This document shows, piece by piece, positions 1 through 7,955 of a stretch of 12,488 nt of DNA. The notes beneath the pieces are model-generated. The model was not told where the DNA came from and made no database searches. It was given only the letters and a program-made list of their open reading frames with translations. The number at the start of each line of letters is the position of its first letter. Position 1 is the stretch's first letter. Location: positions 1 to 12,488 of the forward strand of contig CALGTT010000129.1 of assembly GCA_937901485.1 (NCBI GenBank). Reading direction: 5' to 3'. Both the position numbers and the translations under genes were made by a program. The stretch is from an uncultured Ruminococcus sp. (lineage in GTDB: Bacteria; Bacillota; Clostridia; Oscillospirales; Ruminococcaceae).

Positions 1-55
1 TATTTTCGGGGCTTTGTACAGTGGGTGAGGGTGGGAGTTTTGCGGAATCAGGTAT
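1..55. repeat. Left copy of a 55-bp perfect terminal inverted repeat
   Basis: Bases 1-55 are identical to the reverse complement of bases 12434-12488; the match stops at base 56. No transposase is visible inside the window. The repeat could be the end of an insertion sequence lying outside the window on both sides, the end of a composite element, or the k-mer overlap left by a de Bruijn assembler where the contig meets the same repeat twice in opposite orientation. One reading frame stays open through the whole repeat into the adjacent gene. Confidence 0.95.
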
Positions 56-1019
56 TATTGAAAAGTTACATATCCATGCGTCTCTAGCTGACGAGGTCAT
101 CATAAAACAAAATGTGATGTTGGACAGCTTATTGAGATGCAGTTTTGAGAAATTTACGAAGGATGAGCAACAGCACTTATGGAATCGATGGATTTCGACC
201 AATAAATTAAATCCAACATGGGAAAATGTAATGCTGTATTGGGAGAATTATGGAATCACAGATAAGTTGCTTGAATTGATTTCGAAGGTTGAAGAAGATT
301 GTCCTCAGGATATGGATGGCGAATTGGTGATGGATATTATTTGTTCTGACTTGGAAAAATCGTGTTTTGAGAGATTAATTGGTAAGATGCCAAGAATTGA
401 TTTGGGACTCGATTACTCTAATATCAATTCTGAACACATGAAAGTGCTGCTTCGACACAGATACTTTGATTTTACAGCTGAAGTTTCATCGGCAATAAAA
501 CAGAATCATCCTCAGTTTTCTGTAATGGCAATTGCTATTAATAAAGAAGAGGTAAAAATGGATATCCCATCATTTGCTTTCGGTTTGGAGGACATCGAGC
601 GTATAATTGATTCCACAGAATTTGCTGAAGATGAGAAGGTACTCTTTATTGAGGAAAGTTCCCTGGCATTGTTTTCAGAGAAAGTTGCATGGTTTTTGAG
701 CAAAACAACAGTTGTTGTTGCAAAGGATACTTTTGATAAGTCATGGGTTCATCTCGATCAGATTCAAAAGAAAGAGCTGTTCTTTCATCAGCTTGAAGGA
801 CTTGATAATGATGTGTTAGAAAGATGCTTTGCCGATTTGGGCGAGGAGTATCAGGATTTTGCTGAACGCAGCAGACGTCATGATGTTAGGCTCATCAATT
901 CTCCTGAAAATCAGAAACTGGCAGATTATCTGAAACGAAAAGCGTATATAACCAGTTTTTCAACTGATGATGGGATGATAAAGTGCACAGTGAAAAAAGC
1001 TCAGTTGGAATGCACTTAA
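3..1019 (+). CDS. C-terminal part of a large protein, possibly YobI-like P-loop NTPase (5' end missing)
   Basis: The frame is open from the first bases of the window to the TAA at 1017-1019, with no convincing ribosome binding site or start near the left edge. A GTG at 21 lies inside the terminal repeat and is unlikely to be a real start. The visible 338 residues are mostly helical, acidic and without membrane segments or a Walker motif. The C-terminal stretch (a segment reading ERSRRHDV, then LINSPENQKLADYLK, then an AYITSF strand) resembles the ends of very large YobI-family P-loop NTPases; this is a recollection of family style, not a firm assignment. The first ~17 residues are encoded by the inverted repeat, so the gene may be truncated or fused there. 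It ends 46 bp before the -35 box of the RADAR-like operon, so it probably belongs to a separate transcription unit, perhaps another defence gene. Confidence 0.5.
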   Translation, partial: FSGLCTVGEGGSFAESGIIEKLHIHASLADEVIIKQNVMLDSLLRCSFEKFTKDEQQHLWNRWISTNKLNPTWENVMLYWENYGITDKLLELISKVEEDCPQDMDGELVMDIICSDLEKSCFERLIGKMPRIDLGLDYSNINSEHMKVLLRHRYFDFTAEVSSAIKQNHPQFSVMAIAINKEEVKMDIPSFAFGLEDIERIIDSTEFAEDEKVLFIEESSLALFSEKVAWFLSKTTVVVAKDTFDKSWVHLDQIQKKELFFHQLEGLDNDVLERCFADLGEEYQDFAERSRRHDVRLINSPENQKLADYLKRKAYITSFSTDDGMIKCTVKKAQLECT

Positions 1020-1039
1020 GTTTTATACATTTTGATGAA

Positions 1040-1054
1040 AAAACCAATGGTTTT
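1040..1054. promoter_or_regulatory. 15-bp perfect palindrome upstream of the operon promoter (candidate operator)
   Basis: AAAACCAATGGTTTT is a perfect inverted repeat with 7-bp arms around one central base. It lies 11 bp upstream of the -35 box, centred near -54 relative to the predicted transcription start. That is a typical position for a dimeric regulator. No regulator gene is seen nearby. A second imperfect palindrome, AAATAT-TGAC-ATATTT (1061-1076), overlaps the -35 box. Both are AT-rich, so chance is possible. Confidence 0.35.
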
Positions 1055-1065
1055 GCACAAAAATA

Positions 1066-1094
1066 TTGACATATTTGACTGCCCGTGATATAAT
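1066..1094 (+). promoter_or_regulatory. Near-perfect SigA/sigma-70 promoter of the RADAR-like operon
   Basis: The -35 box is TTGACA (1066-1071), the spacer is 17 bp and the -10 box is TATAAT (1089-1094), preceded by TG at 1086-1087 (extended -10). All twelve hexamer bases are consensus. Transcription should start near 1101, giving a leader of about 26 nt before the first ATG at 1127. A GAAAGG ribosome binding site lies at 1115-1120. Such a strong core promoter in front of a potentially toxic defence operon suggests either constitutive expression or control by a repressor acting on the adjacent palindromes. Confidence 0.9.
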
Positions 1095-1126
1095 GAAAGG
1101 GGATATTTTAAATACGAAAGGCTGTG

Positions 1127-2506
1127 ATGGAGATGCCAAATTCGGACAATATTGATGCACTAATACATCCCGCATTAGTTCATATGGAACATTTAAACGA
1201 AAAACTATCCGGTGTAGGTCGCTTACGTCAGTCATTAGTTAAACTACTGAATGCTGAACCACAATTGCAGTATGGAGTGGACGGTTTTATTAGCATTCTG
1301 GAAAAATTTGAAAAAATTAGAGATGGATTGGGAAATCTTCAGGGCAACAGCGAGTTGAATGTACTTTGTCAAGAAATCATCATGCTTCTTATGACCAAGC
1401 CTTCATTGAGATTTGAAATTGACCAGCTCTTCCAGAAAGAGGCGTTTAAAAATATAGAAGATACCTATCCATACCCTGATTGCAAAAAAGCGTATCTCTA
1501 CAAATCATTGGGCTTTATTTTTGCAGAACGAATGGACTATGCACAAGCTATTGAGCTGTTTTTACCGGAATACCATATCCGAAGGAATATAGTTGATGGA
1601 AAGTCAGAATTCAATCAAAAAATCACAGACCGGCTCAGTCTGGCAAAATGCTGTTACAAACTTGGCGATGCCTATGAGCATATCGGAGATATTTCCAATG
1701 CCTTTTCTTATATTCGGGAGGGGATGGAACAATTTGAAAATTCCTTTACTTCTTTTGATAAAAAGGATGACAGCAAAGTAATTGTGTTGGAAAGACTTAC
1801 GACAGCTTTGTACAAGGCGAAATTTGCTAACCGGATTGCGAAGATTTTCAGACGTCAAGAGCCATATAATCTCGGCGTGCAGGTACATTATCGTGAAATT
1901 GCTCTATCGGCAGATCAGGAATTTCTATTGATACAGGCAGTATCACTGCAAAGTGATGCAAAAGAGGAGAAAAACGATCGATTTAAACTACGTGTAAACC
2001 AGATACGCCTGTGCACGGAAATGTCCATTGCGTTCTATCATCTGGGTCTTCTGAACAACAACTATGATTATCTGATGCGTGCAGAGCAGCAGGCGAAAAT
2101 GAACATACAGCTGGTCGAAAGTCTGTTGAGTGATTATAAAAATTATGATGAGAAAAAAATGACTGATGAAAATGCGGAACAAATGATTGGTGACTATGTA
2201 TCAGCACGAATACGAAAATGTCTGCTGTGTCTGGTGCAGAGTTTTCAGCTGCTGGGAGATATTTATCATAAACTGAGAAGCTCTGATCCCATTGCACAGG
2301 AATATTATCAGAATGCGATCGCAACGGTTAAAGGGATTGAACTTCCTTATGGAAATGCAGTTCTGTTGTTGGCAGAGTTGCTTTTTGAGTATGAAAAAAA
2401 ATTTAAGATTAACCAGTACCATTATGAATTGGAACTGATTTTGAAACAGTATCCACATATCTATGATTTACAGTGTATTGCACGTAAATTGCACTGGGCC
2501 GAATAA
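1127..2506 (+). CDS. TPR-like helical repeat protein, first gene of the RADAR-like operon
   Basis: This 459-aa soluble protein has no signal peptide or membrane segment. Several helical pairs look like tetratricopeptide repeats: about residues 122-145 (AYLYKSLGFIFAERMDYAQA), 170-206 (CCYKLGDAYEHIGDISNAF), 295-334 (AFYHLGLL followed by a long helix) and 365-400 (QSFQLLGDIYHKL, then an AQEYYQNAI helix). TPR arrays usually bind other proteins, so a scaffold or sensor role is a reasonable inference; no catalytic motif is visible. ATG 1127 is chosen because GAAAGG lies 6 nt upstream; GTG 1124 and ATG 1133 are alternatives. It is the promoter-proximal gene, and rdrA begins 17 bp after its stop. TPR-like proteins are not among the RADAR components I know (RdrA-D), so this may be a lineage-specific partner or a gene that merely shares the promoter. 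Confidence 0.8.
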   Translation: MEMPNSDNIDALIHPALVHMEHLNEKLSGVGRLRQSLVKLLNAEPQLQYGVDGFISILEKFEKIRDGLGNLQGNSELNVLCQEIIMLLMTKPSLRFEIDQLFQKEAFKNIEDTYPYPDCKKAYLYKSLGFIFAERMDYAQAIELFLPEYHIRRNIVDGKSEFNQKITDRLSLAKCCYKLGDAYEHIGDISNAFSYIREGMEQFENSFTSFDKKDDSKVIVLERLTTALYKAKFANRIAKIFRRQEPYNLGVQVHYREIALSADQEFLLIQAVSLQSDAKEEKNDRFKLRVNQIRLCTEMSIAFYHLGLLNNNYDYLMRAEQQAKMNIQLVESLLSDYKNYDEKKMTDENAEQMIGDYVSARIRKCLLCLVQSFQLLGDIYHKLRSSDPIAQEYYQNAIATVKGIELPYGNAVLLLAELLFEYEKKFKINQYHYELELILKQYPHIYDLQCIARKLHWAE

Positions 2507-2523
2507 AATAAAGGGGTCGTTTT

Positions 2524-5052
2524 ATGGAAAAATACGAAAGAGTCATGCCGCTTGCCGCCCTTGAACTTCGCGGCATTCATCAGGAGGAGAACAAAGAAGA
2601 AAATGGTTCAATTTTCACCTATGTTTACCAGCAGGCATGGAAAACAATAGGTCAGATTATTCAGGACAATGAGAAAGTGGAGAAACGCAATGCGAAAATG
2701 CAGCATCACTCGTTTGATCCGCTGATTCGTACGGAAGTACAGAATGTCATTGCATTCACTGGCCGTCGTGGAACGGGTAAAACATCGGCAATGGTATCTA
2801 TGGCAGCTGCACTGCACAATGGTGGTGACAGTATTCCTGTTGATATTCCCGAATTGAATGAAGGAAATAATATCCATCTTGCCGACTATAATTTCTATGT
2901 ACTCCCCTGTATTGAAGCGGGGCTTTTGAGCAATGATGAATTTTTTAATGCGGTAGTGTCACAGATGGTGATGATGCTGGAAGAAAAGGAAAATCAGCAA
3001 AAAAACTTGGATCAGTTTATGGGACAGAGAATCAGCCGTGTAAAACAATTGCTCTGTAATCTGTTTATTGTAAGCGATGCTGTGGAGAACGATTATTCCA
3101 ATTCCAATTATCCGGCATTGATGGAGATTGCAGAAAAACACAGAACTCGGAGAAATTTCTATAAAACTGTCAAAGAATATCTGGATCTTCTGAACCGGCT
3201 TTCTACCAATTACGATAATTATTACAGTCGGGCCAAAAAGGAAAACAAGTCGTATCTTGTGGTTATGGTGGATGATATTGATGTAGCCGCTGATAAAAGC
3301 TATGATATTTTGCAGAAAATTTTTCAATACCTGATGATTCCAAATGTCATTGTACTGACAACATTCCATATGGATACGCTGGTTCACATTCTTGAAAATT
3401 CAACAACCGAGGTAACAAAATATATTGAGAAACGTGTTTTTGTCAACAGATACAGCATTACCGAATTTCTGCGAAAAATCATTCCGGTGGATCGACGCAT
3501 CGTCATGCCCTCATGGAAGCGAATGGACTATCGACAGCTCTTTCCGCTTGAGATCAACATTGGCAAAGGTGGTATGATCCGAGAATATAACAGTTCTAAA
3601 GATAAGCTGGATATGACGGAAGTGTTCCCACGACTTTATAAGCACAGCTTCCTTTATATTCTCTCTAAAAATGCAGTGGACGAAGAAAGAAAAATTAGTC
3701 CCAAGCAGTTGGTCTTCTGTATGCTTGCAGACCGGACGGGGGTTTATCTGGATGTCTGCGGCACCAAGAGACATTTCATGGAGCCGGACAGCCTGCGGCA
3801 TATGTACGATCTTTTCCGCTCCTTTTATTATATGGAGGATTTCCGTGCACGGAATTTAAGTTTAGAGAAACGAAGTTATCGTGTTTCGTTAAATCTAAAA
3901 GCTCTGTTGGATATTTTTCATTTTGATATGGTTCATGAACTAGGAATGGAAGCTATGGAGGTGAATTGGTTTAATGACATTACTTCGGAGCCGTTTGATA
4001 GAAGACTAAAAAAAGTAATGCATCTTATCTACGCTCCAAATGGTCTTTTAGGTACTGCGTTAAGAACCAAAATATTAAATGACGATCCATCCTATGGTGA
4101 TATGCTGTTTGAACTCTACCAGACATCTCGCAATGGTACGCGAACAAAAAAATTTGTTCAAGTTATTCTTGCTAATTATTCATTTACGATGCCTGCAGTT
4201 TTTGCAAAGTACGCAGAATTAAAACATATGGTTCTTAATGAGGAAAAAAGGCTAAACTCGGAAATGTTGAGAGGTGGAACATCTCTTTGGTGGGAAATGA
4301 TAGATCAAAAACGTTATTTGTACACTATATTTGGCTCGTCTTGTCTTGGTACTTGGAATAACCTTATCTGTACTGGTTATCCGAATTTAGAGGCTAAAGT
4401 AGAATTGAAGTGTAAAGAAATTACTTATGAGATTTGGCTATTGCTAATGCTTGTTCCTCATAATAGACTTGACGAAATTACAACATCCCTTTCTGCTGAC
4501 GAACTATTTTCATTGCACTTTTCGCTTGATCTTTCAGCATTTGTAATGAATGCGTTTTTTTCTGAAATCTTTATTTCCAAAGTTGAAAAGATGTTCTTGA
4601 ATGCTGGCTTAACTGAAAATGTATATGGAGTCGGCATGCAAAGCATAAAAAGACAATTAGAAGAATATGATAAAGTTCCTTATATGGCTCTTCCTTTACA
4701 ACATACTGATATGATCTATAATGTACTAAAACGAACTGTGTCAGAAATGATCTATTGTGATGACTTTGTAACTGAAGTAGATCAAAGAAAAGTAACTGAA
4801 CTACGTTCTTGCTCCTTGTTTAACATAATTGGGATTTTTTACGAATCTTTGAAAGAAAAATTAAAAGAACAAGATGATTTTTATCAATTCAACGATTCGC
4901 AGAATCAGTTTAATTTCAGCAGTCGGTTCGAAAAGTGTCCTGTAGTAGAGATGTTTCTTCAATCTGATAAATTCGACATAATCAATATTATTGATAATCT
5001 GAAACGTACTGCTCCATCCCCTGCCGACGACATAAAAATCTGGAGAGAATAA
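2524..5052 (+). CDS. rdrA: RdrA-like P-loop (AAA+ type) ATPase of a RADAR anti-phage system
   Basis: An 842-aa protein with an N-terminal NTPase domain. Walker A is GRRGTGKTS at residues 80-88 (lysine 86). Walker B is YLVVMVDDIDV beginning at residue 244 (D250/D251). A sensor-like strand, VIVLTTFH, lies at about 275-282. The remaining ~500 residues are helical and unassigned. In RADAR, RdrA forms a ring-shaped ATPase that activates or guides the RdrB deaminase after phage infection. The identification rests on size, the P-loop and above all the adjacent RdrB-like gene. AAGGGG (2511-2516) is 7 nt before the ATG. The rdrB start lies 2 bp after the stop, implying translational coupling. From about codon 444 on, base and leucine-codon use become markedly more AT-rich than in the N-terminal half and in rdrB, suggesting a recombined C-terminal region. 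Other P-loop defence ATPases (KAP, STAND) are alternatives only if the deaminase context is ignored. Confidence 0.85.
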   Translation: MEKYERVMPLAALELRGIHQEENKEENGSIFTYVYQQAWKTIGQIIQDNEKVEKRNAKMQHHSFDPLIRTEVQNVIAFTGRRGTGKTSAMVSMAAALHNGGDSIPVDIPELNEGNNIHLADYNFYVLPCIEAGLLSNDEFFNAVVSQMVMMLEEKENQQKNLDQFMGQRISRVKQLLCNLFIVSDAVENDYSNSNYPALMEIAEKHRTRRNFYKTVKEYLDLLNRLSTNYDNYYSRAKKENKSYLVVMVDDIDVAADKSYDILQKIFQYLMIPNVIVLTTFHMDTLVHILENSTTEVTKYIEKRVFVNRYSITEFLRKIIPVDRRIVMPSWKRMDYRQLFPLEINIGKGGMIREYNSSKDKLDMTEVFPRLYKHSFLYILSKNAVDEERKISPKQLVFCMLADRTGVYLDVCGTKRHFMEPDSLRHMYDLFRSFYYMEDFRARNLSLEKRSYRVSLNLKALLDIFHFDMVHELGMEAMEVNWFNDITSEPFDRRLKKVMHLIYAPNGLLGTALRTKILNDDPSYGDMLFELYQTSRNGTRTKKFVQVILANYSFTMPAVFAKYAELKHMVLNEEKRLNSEMLRGGTSLWWEMIDQKRYLYTIFGSSCLGTWNNLICTGYPNLEAKVELKCKEITYEIWLLLMLVPHNRLDEITTSLSADELFSLHFSLDLSAFVMNAFFSEIFISKVEKMFLNAGLTENVYGVGMQSIKRQLEEYDKVPYMALPLQHTDMIYNVLKRTVSEMIYCDDFVTEVDQRKVTELRSCSLFNIIGIFYESLKEKLKEQDDFYQFNDSQNQFNFSSRFEKCPVVEMFLQSDKFDIINIIDNLKRTAPSPADDIKIWRE

Positions 5053-5054
5053 CA

Positions 5055-7922
5055 ATGCATAACAGCCTTAAAATAGCTGCGGAGATCATCAAATCGCAAT
5101 TTTGCTCTATTTCTTCGCAGTCTGTAATTGACAGGCTCTATCAGAAAGAAAAGACGGATGAGCTGAAGCAGGAGCAGGTACTGCTTCTCCTGCGTCGGCC
5201 GTTCCGTGATTATAATGAGGATGTCCTGTCACGACATATTGATGCTTTGTTCCGAAAAATAAGGAAACAGCTTTATGATGACCGGATTGATCATGTGCGT
5301 GTTATGGATGTTCTGGTCTGGTTTGCAGTGAATATGATCACTTTCAATCACGACCGCTATCTGTATCGTTATGCGTATACGGATATCTGGCGAAGTCTGA
5401 TTCAAAAGGTGGATGAAGAGATCATTGTCACGGCTGCTGTTGCCCGCCGTGACTTGTATCAGAATTACAAACGTGTACGCTATGACTGGCCGCTTTGTAT
5501 TGAGCATGATAACCATGAGATAGCTAATATTCTCAATCGGGATATTGGAACATCTGAAAATCATTTTCATCTTCGGGGCTCATCACCTTATGTACATCTG
5601 TCATGGATTCATCTGATGAATCGTGTAAAAGAGCCTGAATACCGTAAAAGACTTGTGGCAATTGAAAAGGATCGTCTTGCAGATCCGCCGGAATACTACA
5701 GAACACAATCCGATGTTTCACTCGCTTTGATGTGGAAACGTGCTGCTGCCATCCGTGTATTTCTATATGGACAATATAAGAAAAAATGTGTGGATTTTGG
5801 AAGCTACTATCTTTCAAGGGAAGAAATGGAACAAGATCTTGCCGGTTGTTCCGTTGAAATGGATGAATTCTTTGTTGACGGAAGTGATCTGGTTCTGTTG
5901 GTTGATGTACAGTATGTGTATTATGCACATGGTCTGGCAGAACAGTACCAGAAACGATGGGATGCCTGTGCATGGCAGGCTCTGCTGAAATTACTTTCGG
6001 TTACAGAGGAAGCGATGTTTCCAATATGGCGGCTTCAGCGGGCAATCAATACTGTTCACGCCTGCTCTGCATCATTGGATTATGCAAAAGCACGCCCCAC
6101 AGCCTCCTATGCAAGATATGAGAATATTCTGGGTGAACGCTGTCTGTTATATCATGTATCGAGGAAAGCGATGGAGGATATACGATATGCAAATCTGCTC
6201 CATGCGTATCTGATCATGAAAAATACGCTTCGTAATGAATTGGTGCAATCGAACCAGATCAAAGGATTTGTGAACTTTCAGAAATTCCAGAACAGAAAGG
6301 ATGCCTTTATTTATCCGTGGAGCGAACATATTGAGTATGTTTTGGCACTTGCAACGGTAGAAAGCCTTTTGCAGGGCCCGAAGATCTTCCGGGTCGAATT
6401 TCGTATCGCTCCCTATGCTGACTGGAAAATGATTGCTAAAAACATCCGGCTATATGATGCTGCAATTGAAAAGGCTTTGGAGAATTATCATCAGGTGAAC
6501 AAAAGTCTGCTGCTTTCATCCGGAACAAATAAAAAGGTTTTCAATCATTATTATCAGCAAAATAAAGGCGACTTGTATTCATCTGAAGAAAAATTGCCAA
6601 AGTATTATAAGGAGCAGTTTTTTTATACACTTCATTTTATCAAAGATACAGAGAAGGATAATGCAAATTCCAAGAATGGAATTCCTGTCTGCCGTCACGC
6701 AAAGCTCAGAAAAGAACTGAAAGATCAGATGCGGGCGATTCTTACACTCAGACATAGAAATCCGGAAATTGCCCGCAGGATCCGAGGTATTGACGCTGCG
6801 AATAAAGAAATGGACTGCCGTCCTGAGGTTTTTGCAAGTGTATTCCGCCGGCTTCTGTATGAACAGCCCAGTGAAAATTTGCTGCTGTATGTGAAAACTC
6901 TGAAAGCGACTTATCATGTGGCAGAAGATAATTATGATATTGCCGATGCTTTGCGTGCAGTGGATGAGGCGATCCGTTTTTTAGGGTTGCGTTCCGGATG
7001 TCGTCTTGGTCACGCTACCCTGCTCGGTTCGGATGTGCGGAGGTATTATCAGAAGCATGATTTTCATGCTGCGATGCCCAAGCAGGTACTTTTGGACAAT
7101 TTTGTCTGGATGTATTATTTTATCATGGAACATAATATTCGTTTTGAGGGTGTATCGTTAGCAAATTCTTATTTTCTTGAAAGGGCGAAAAGCCTGTTCA
7201 GGGAAATATACAAGGATAATCTGCTCGAAGATGAATTGAAGTTCATGCTGGAGAAAGTAAATCGGCAGCCTATTAAGGATGATTATGCGTTTGATATTGC
7301 ATCTTATTATGATGCATGGAAATTGCGGGGTGATGATCCGGATATGTATGCGAATGGATATTACCAGCCGCATGGCTTTTCGCATTTTGATGCCAATGAG
7401 CTGGATCTTTCTTTGCAGGAAATCCGAAAACGAACAGAACCTGCTTATCTGTATTATATGTATCACTATAATGAGAAGGTAAAGCAGATCGGTTCTGAAA
7501 CAGCGGATGAACCCTTGCCTGAATATGTAATCAATGCGATTTCGGCTATTCAGAAAGCTATGAAGCGAAAAATTCTTCGACTTGGTATTTCTATTGAAAC
7601 GAATCCATCGTCCAATCTGTTGATCAGCGACATTCCCGATTATGGAAATCATCCCATTGTTGATTTTTACCATAAGGATATGCAGAAGGAGGCTGACGAA
7701 ACGCAGCTGCATGTTTCTGTCAACACAGATGATAAGACGATATTCAGCACAAATCTTAGTAATGAGTACGCATTGCTTGCATTCTATCTGCAGGAAAAGA
7801 AGGACGATGCTGATAATCCTATTTTCCAGCAGTATGCTATTTATGACTGGGTGGATTCAATTAGAAAAATGGGAAATGAACAGTCTTTTGGCTATGAAAT
7901 GGAGCAAGGATACCCCTGCTGA
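5055..7922 (+). CDS. rdrB: RdrB-like divergent adenosine deaminase of a RADAR anti-phage system
   Basis: A 955-aa protein with the metal-dependent adenosine deaminase signature spread over a much longer chain than housekeeping enzymes (about 340 aa). Visible motifs are: SENHFHLRGS with metal ligands H170 and H172; GIDAANKE (578-585), like the substrate-loop motif; TYHVAED with H621 and E624 in the H-x-x-E spacing of the catalytic pair; GCRLGHA with H653; ETNPSSN (848-854) and HP at 866-867; and VNTDD with D892/D893 supplying the last metal ligand. All catalytic positions are kept, so the enzyme should be active. About 450 residues separate HxH from HxxE, consistent with the large insertions of RdrB, which forms a big shell-like oligomer. 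RADAR deaminases have been reported to convert adenosine to inosine in RNA and to deaminate ATP/dATP, which blocks phage growth. GGAGAG (5042-5047), 7 nt before the ATG, supports the start. Confidence 0.9.
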   Translation: MHNSLKIAAEIIKSQFCSISSQSVIDRLYQKEKTDELKQEQVLLLLRRPFRDYNEDVLSRHIDALFRKIRKQLYDDRIDHVRVMDVLVWFAVNMITFNHDRYLYRYAYTDIWRSLIQKVDEEIIVTAAVARRDLYQNYKRVRYDWPLCIEHDNHEIANILNRDIGTSENHFHLRGSSPYVHLSWIHLMNRVKEPEYRKRLVAIEKDRLADPPEYYRTQSDVSLALMWKRAAAIRVFLYGQYKKKCVDFGSYYLSREEMEQDLAGCSVEMDEFFVDGSDLVLLVDVQYVYYAHGLAEQYQKRWDACAWQALLKLLSVTEEAMFPIWRLQRAINTVHACSASLDYAKARPTASYARYENILGERCLLYHVSRKAMEDIRYANLLHAYLIMKNTLRNELVQSNQIKGFVNFQKFQNRKDAFIYPWSEHIEYVLALATVESLLQGPKIFRVEFRIAPYADWKMIAKNIRLYDAAIEKALENYHQVNKSLLLSSGTNKKVFNHYYQQNKGDLYSSEEKLPKYYKEQFFYTLHFIKDTEKDNANSKNGIPVCRHAKLRKELKDQMRAILTLRHRNPEIARRIRGIDAANKEMDCRPEVFASVFRRLLYEQPSENLLLYVKTLKATYHVAEDNYDIADALRAVDEAIRFLGLRSGCRLGHATLLGSDVRRYYQKHDFHAAMPKQVLLDNFVWMYYFIMEHNIRFEGVSLANSYFLERAKSLFREIYKDNLLEDELKFMLEKVNRQPIKDDYAFDIASYYDAWKLRGDDPDMYANGYYQPHGFSHFDANELDLSLQEIRKRTEPAYLYYMYHYNEKVKQIGSETADEPLPEYVINAISAIQKAMKRKILRLGISIETNPSSNLLISDIPDYGNHPIVDFYHKDMQKEADETQLHVSVNTDDKTIFSTNLSNEYALLAFYLQEKKDDADNPIFQQYAIYDWVDSIRKMGNEQSFGYEMEQGYPC

Positions 7923-7955
7923 TAACAGAACAAGCATATACAAAGAGGTGATCAC

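Noticed and set aside
7158..7712. 184-aa minus-strand open frame inside rdrB
   Set aside because: It is fully antisense to a gene with clear catalytic motifs, has no ribosome binding site and reads as low-complexity Ile/Arg-rich sequence.
2524..7922. ABC-three-component or KAP-type defence system
   Set aside because: The partner of the P-loop ATPase is an adenosine-deaminase-like protein with an intact active site, which specifically indicates RADAR.
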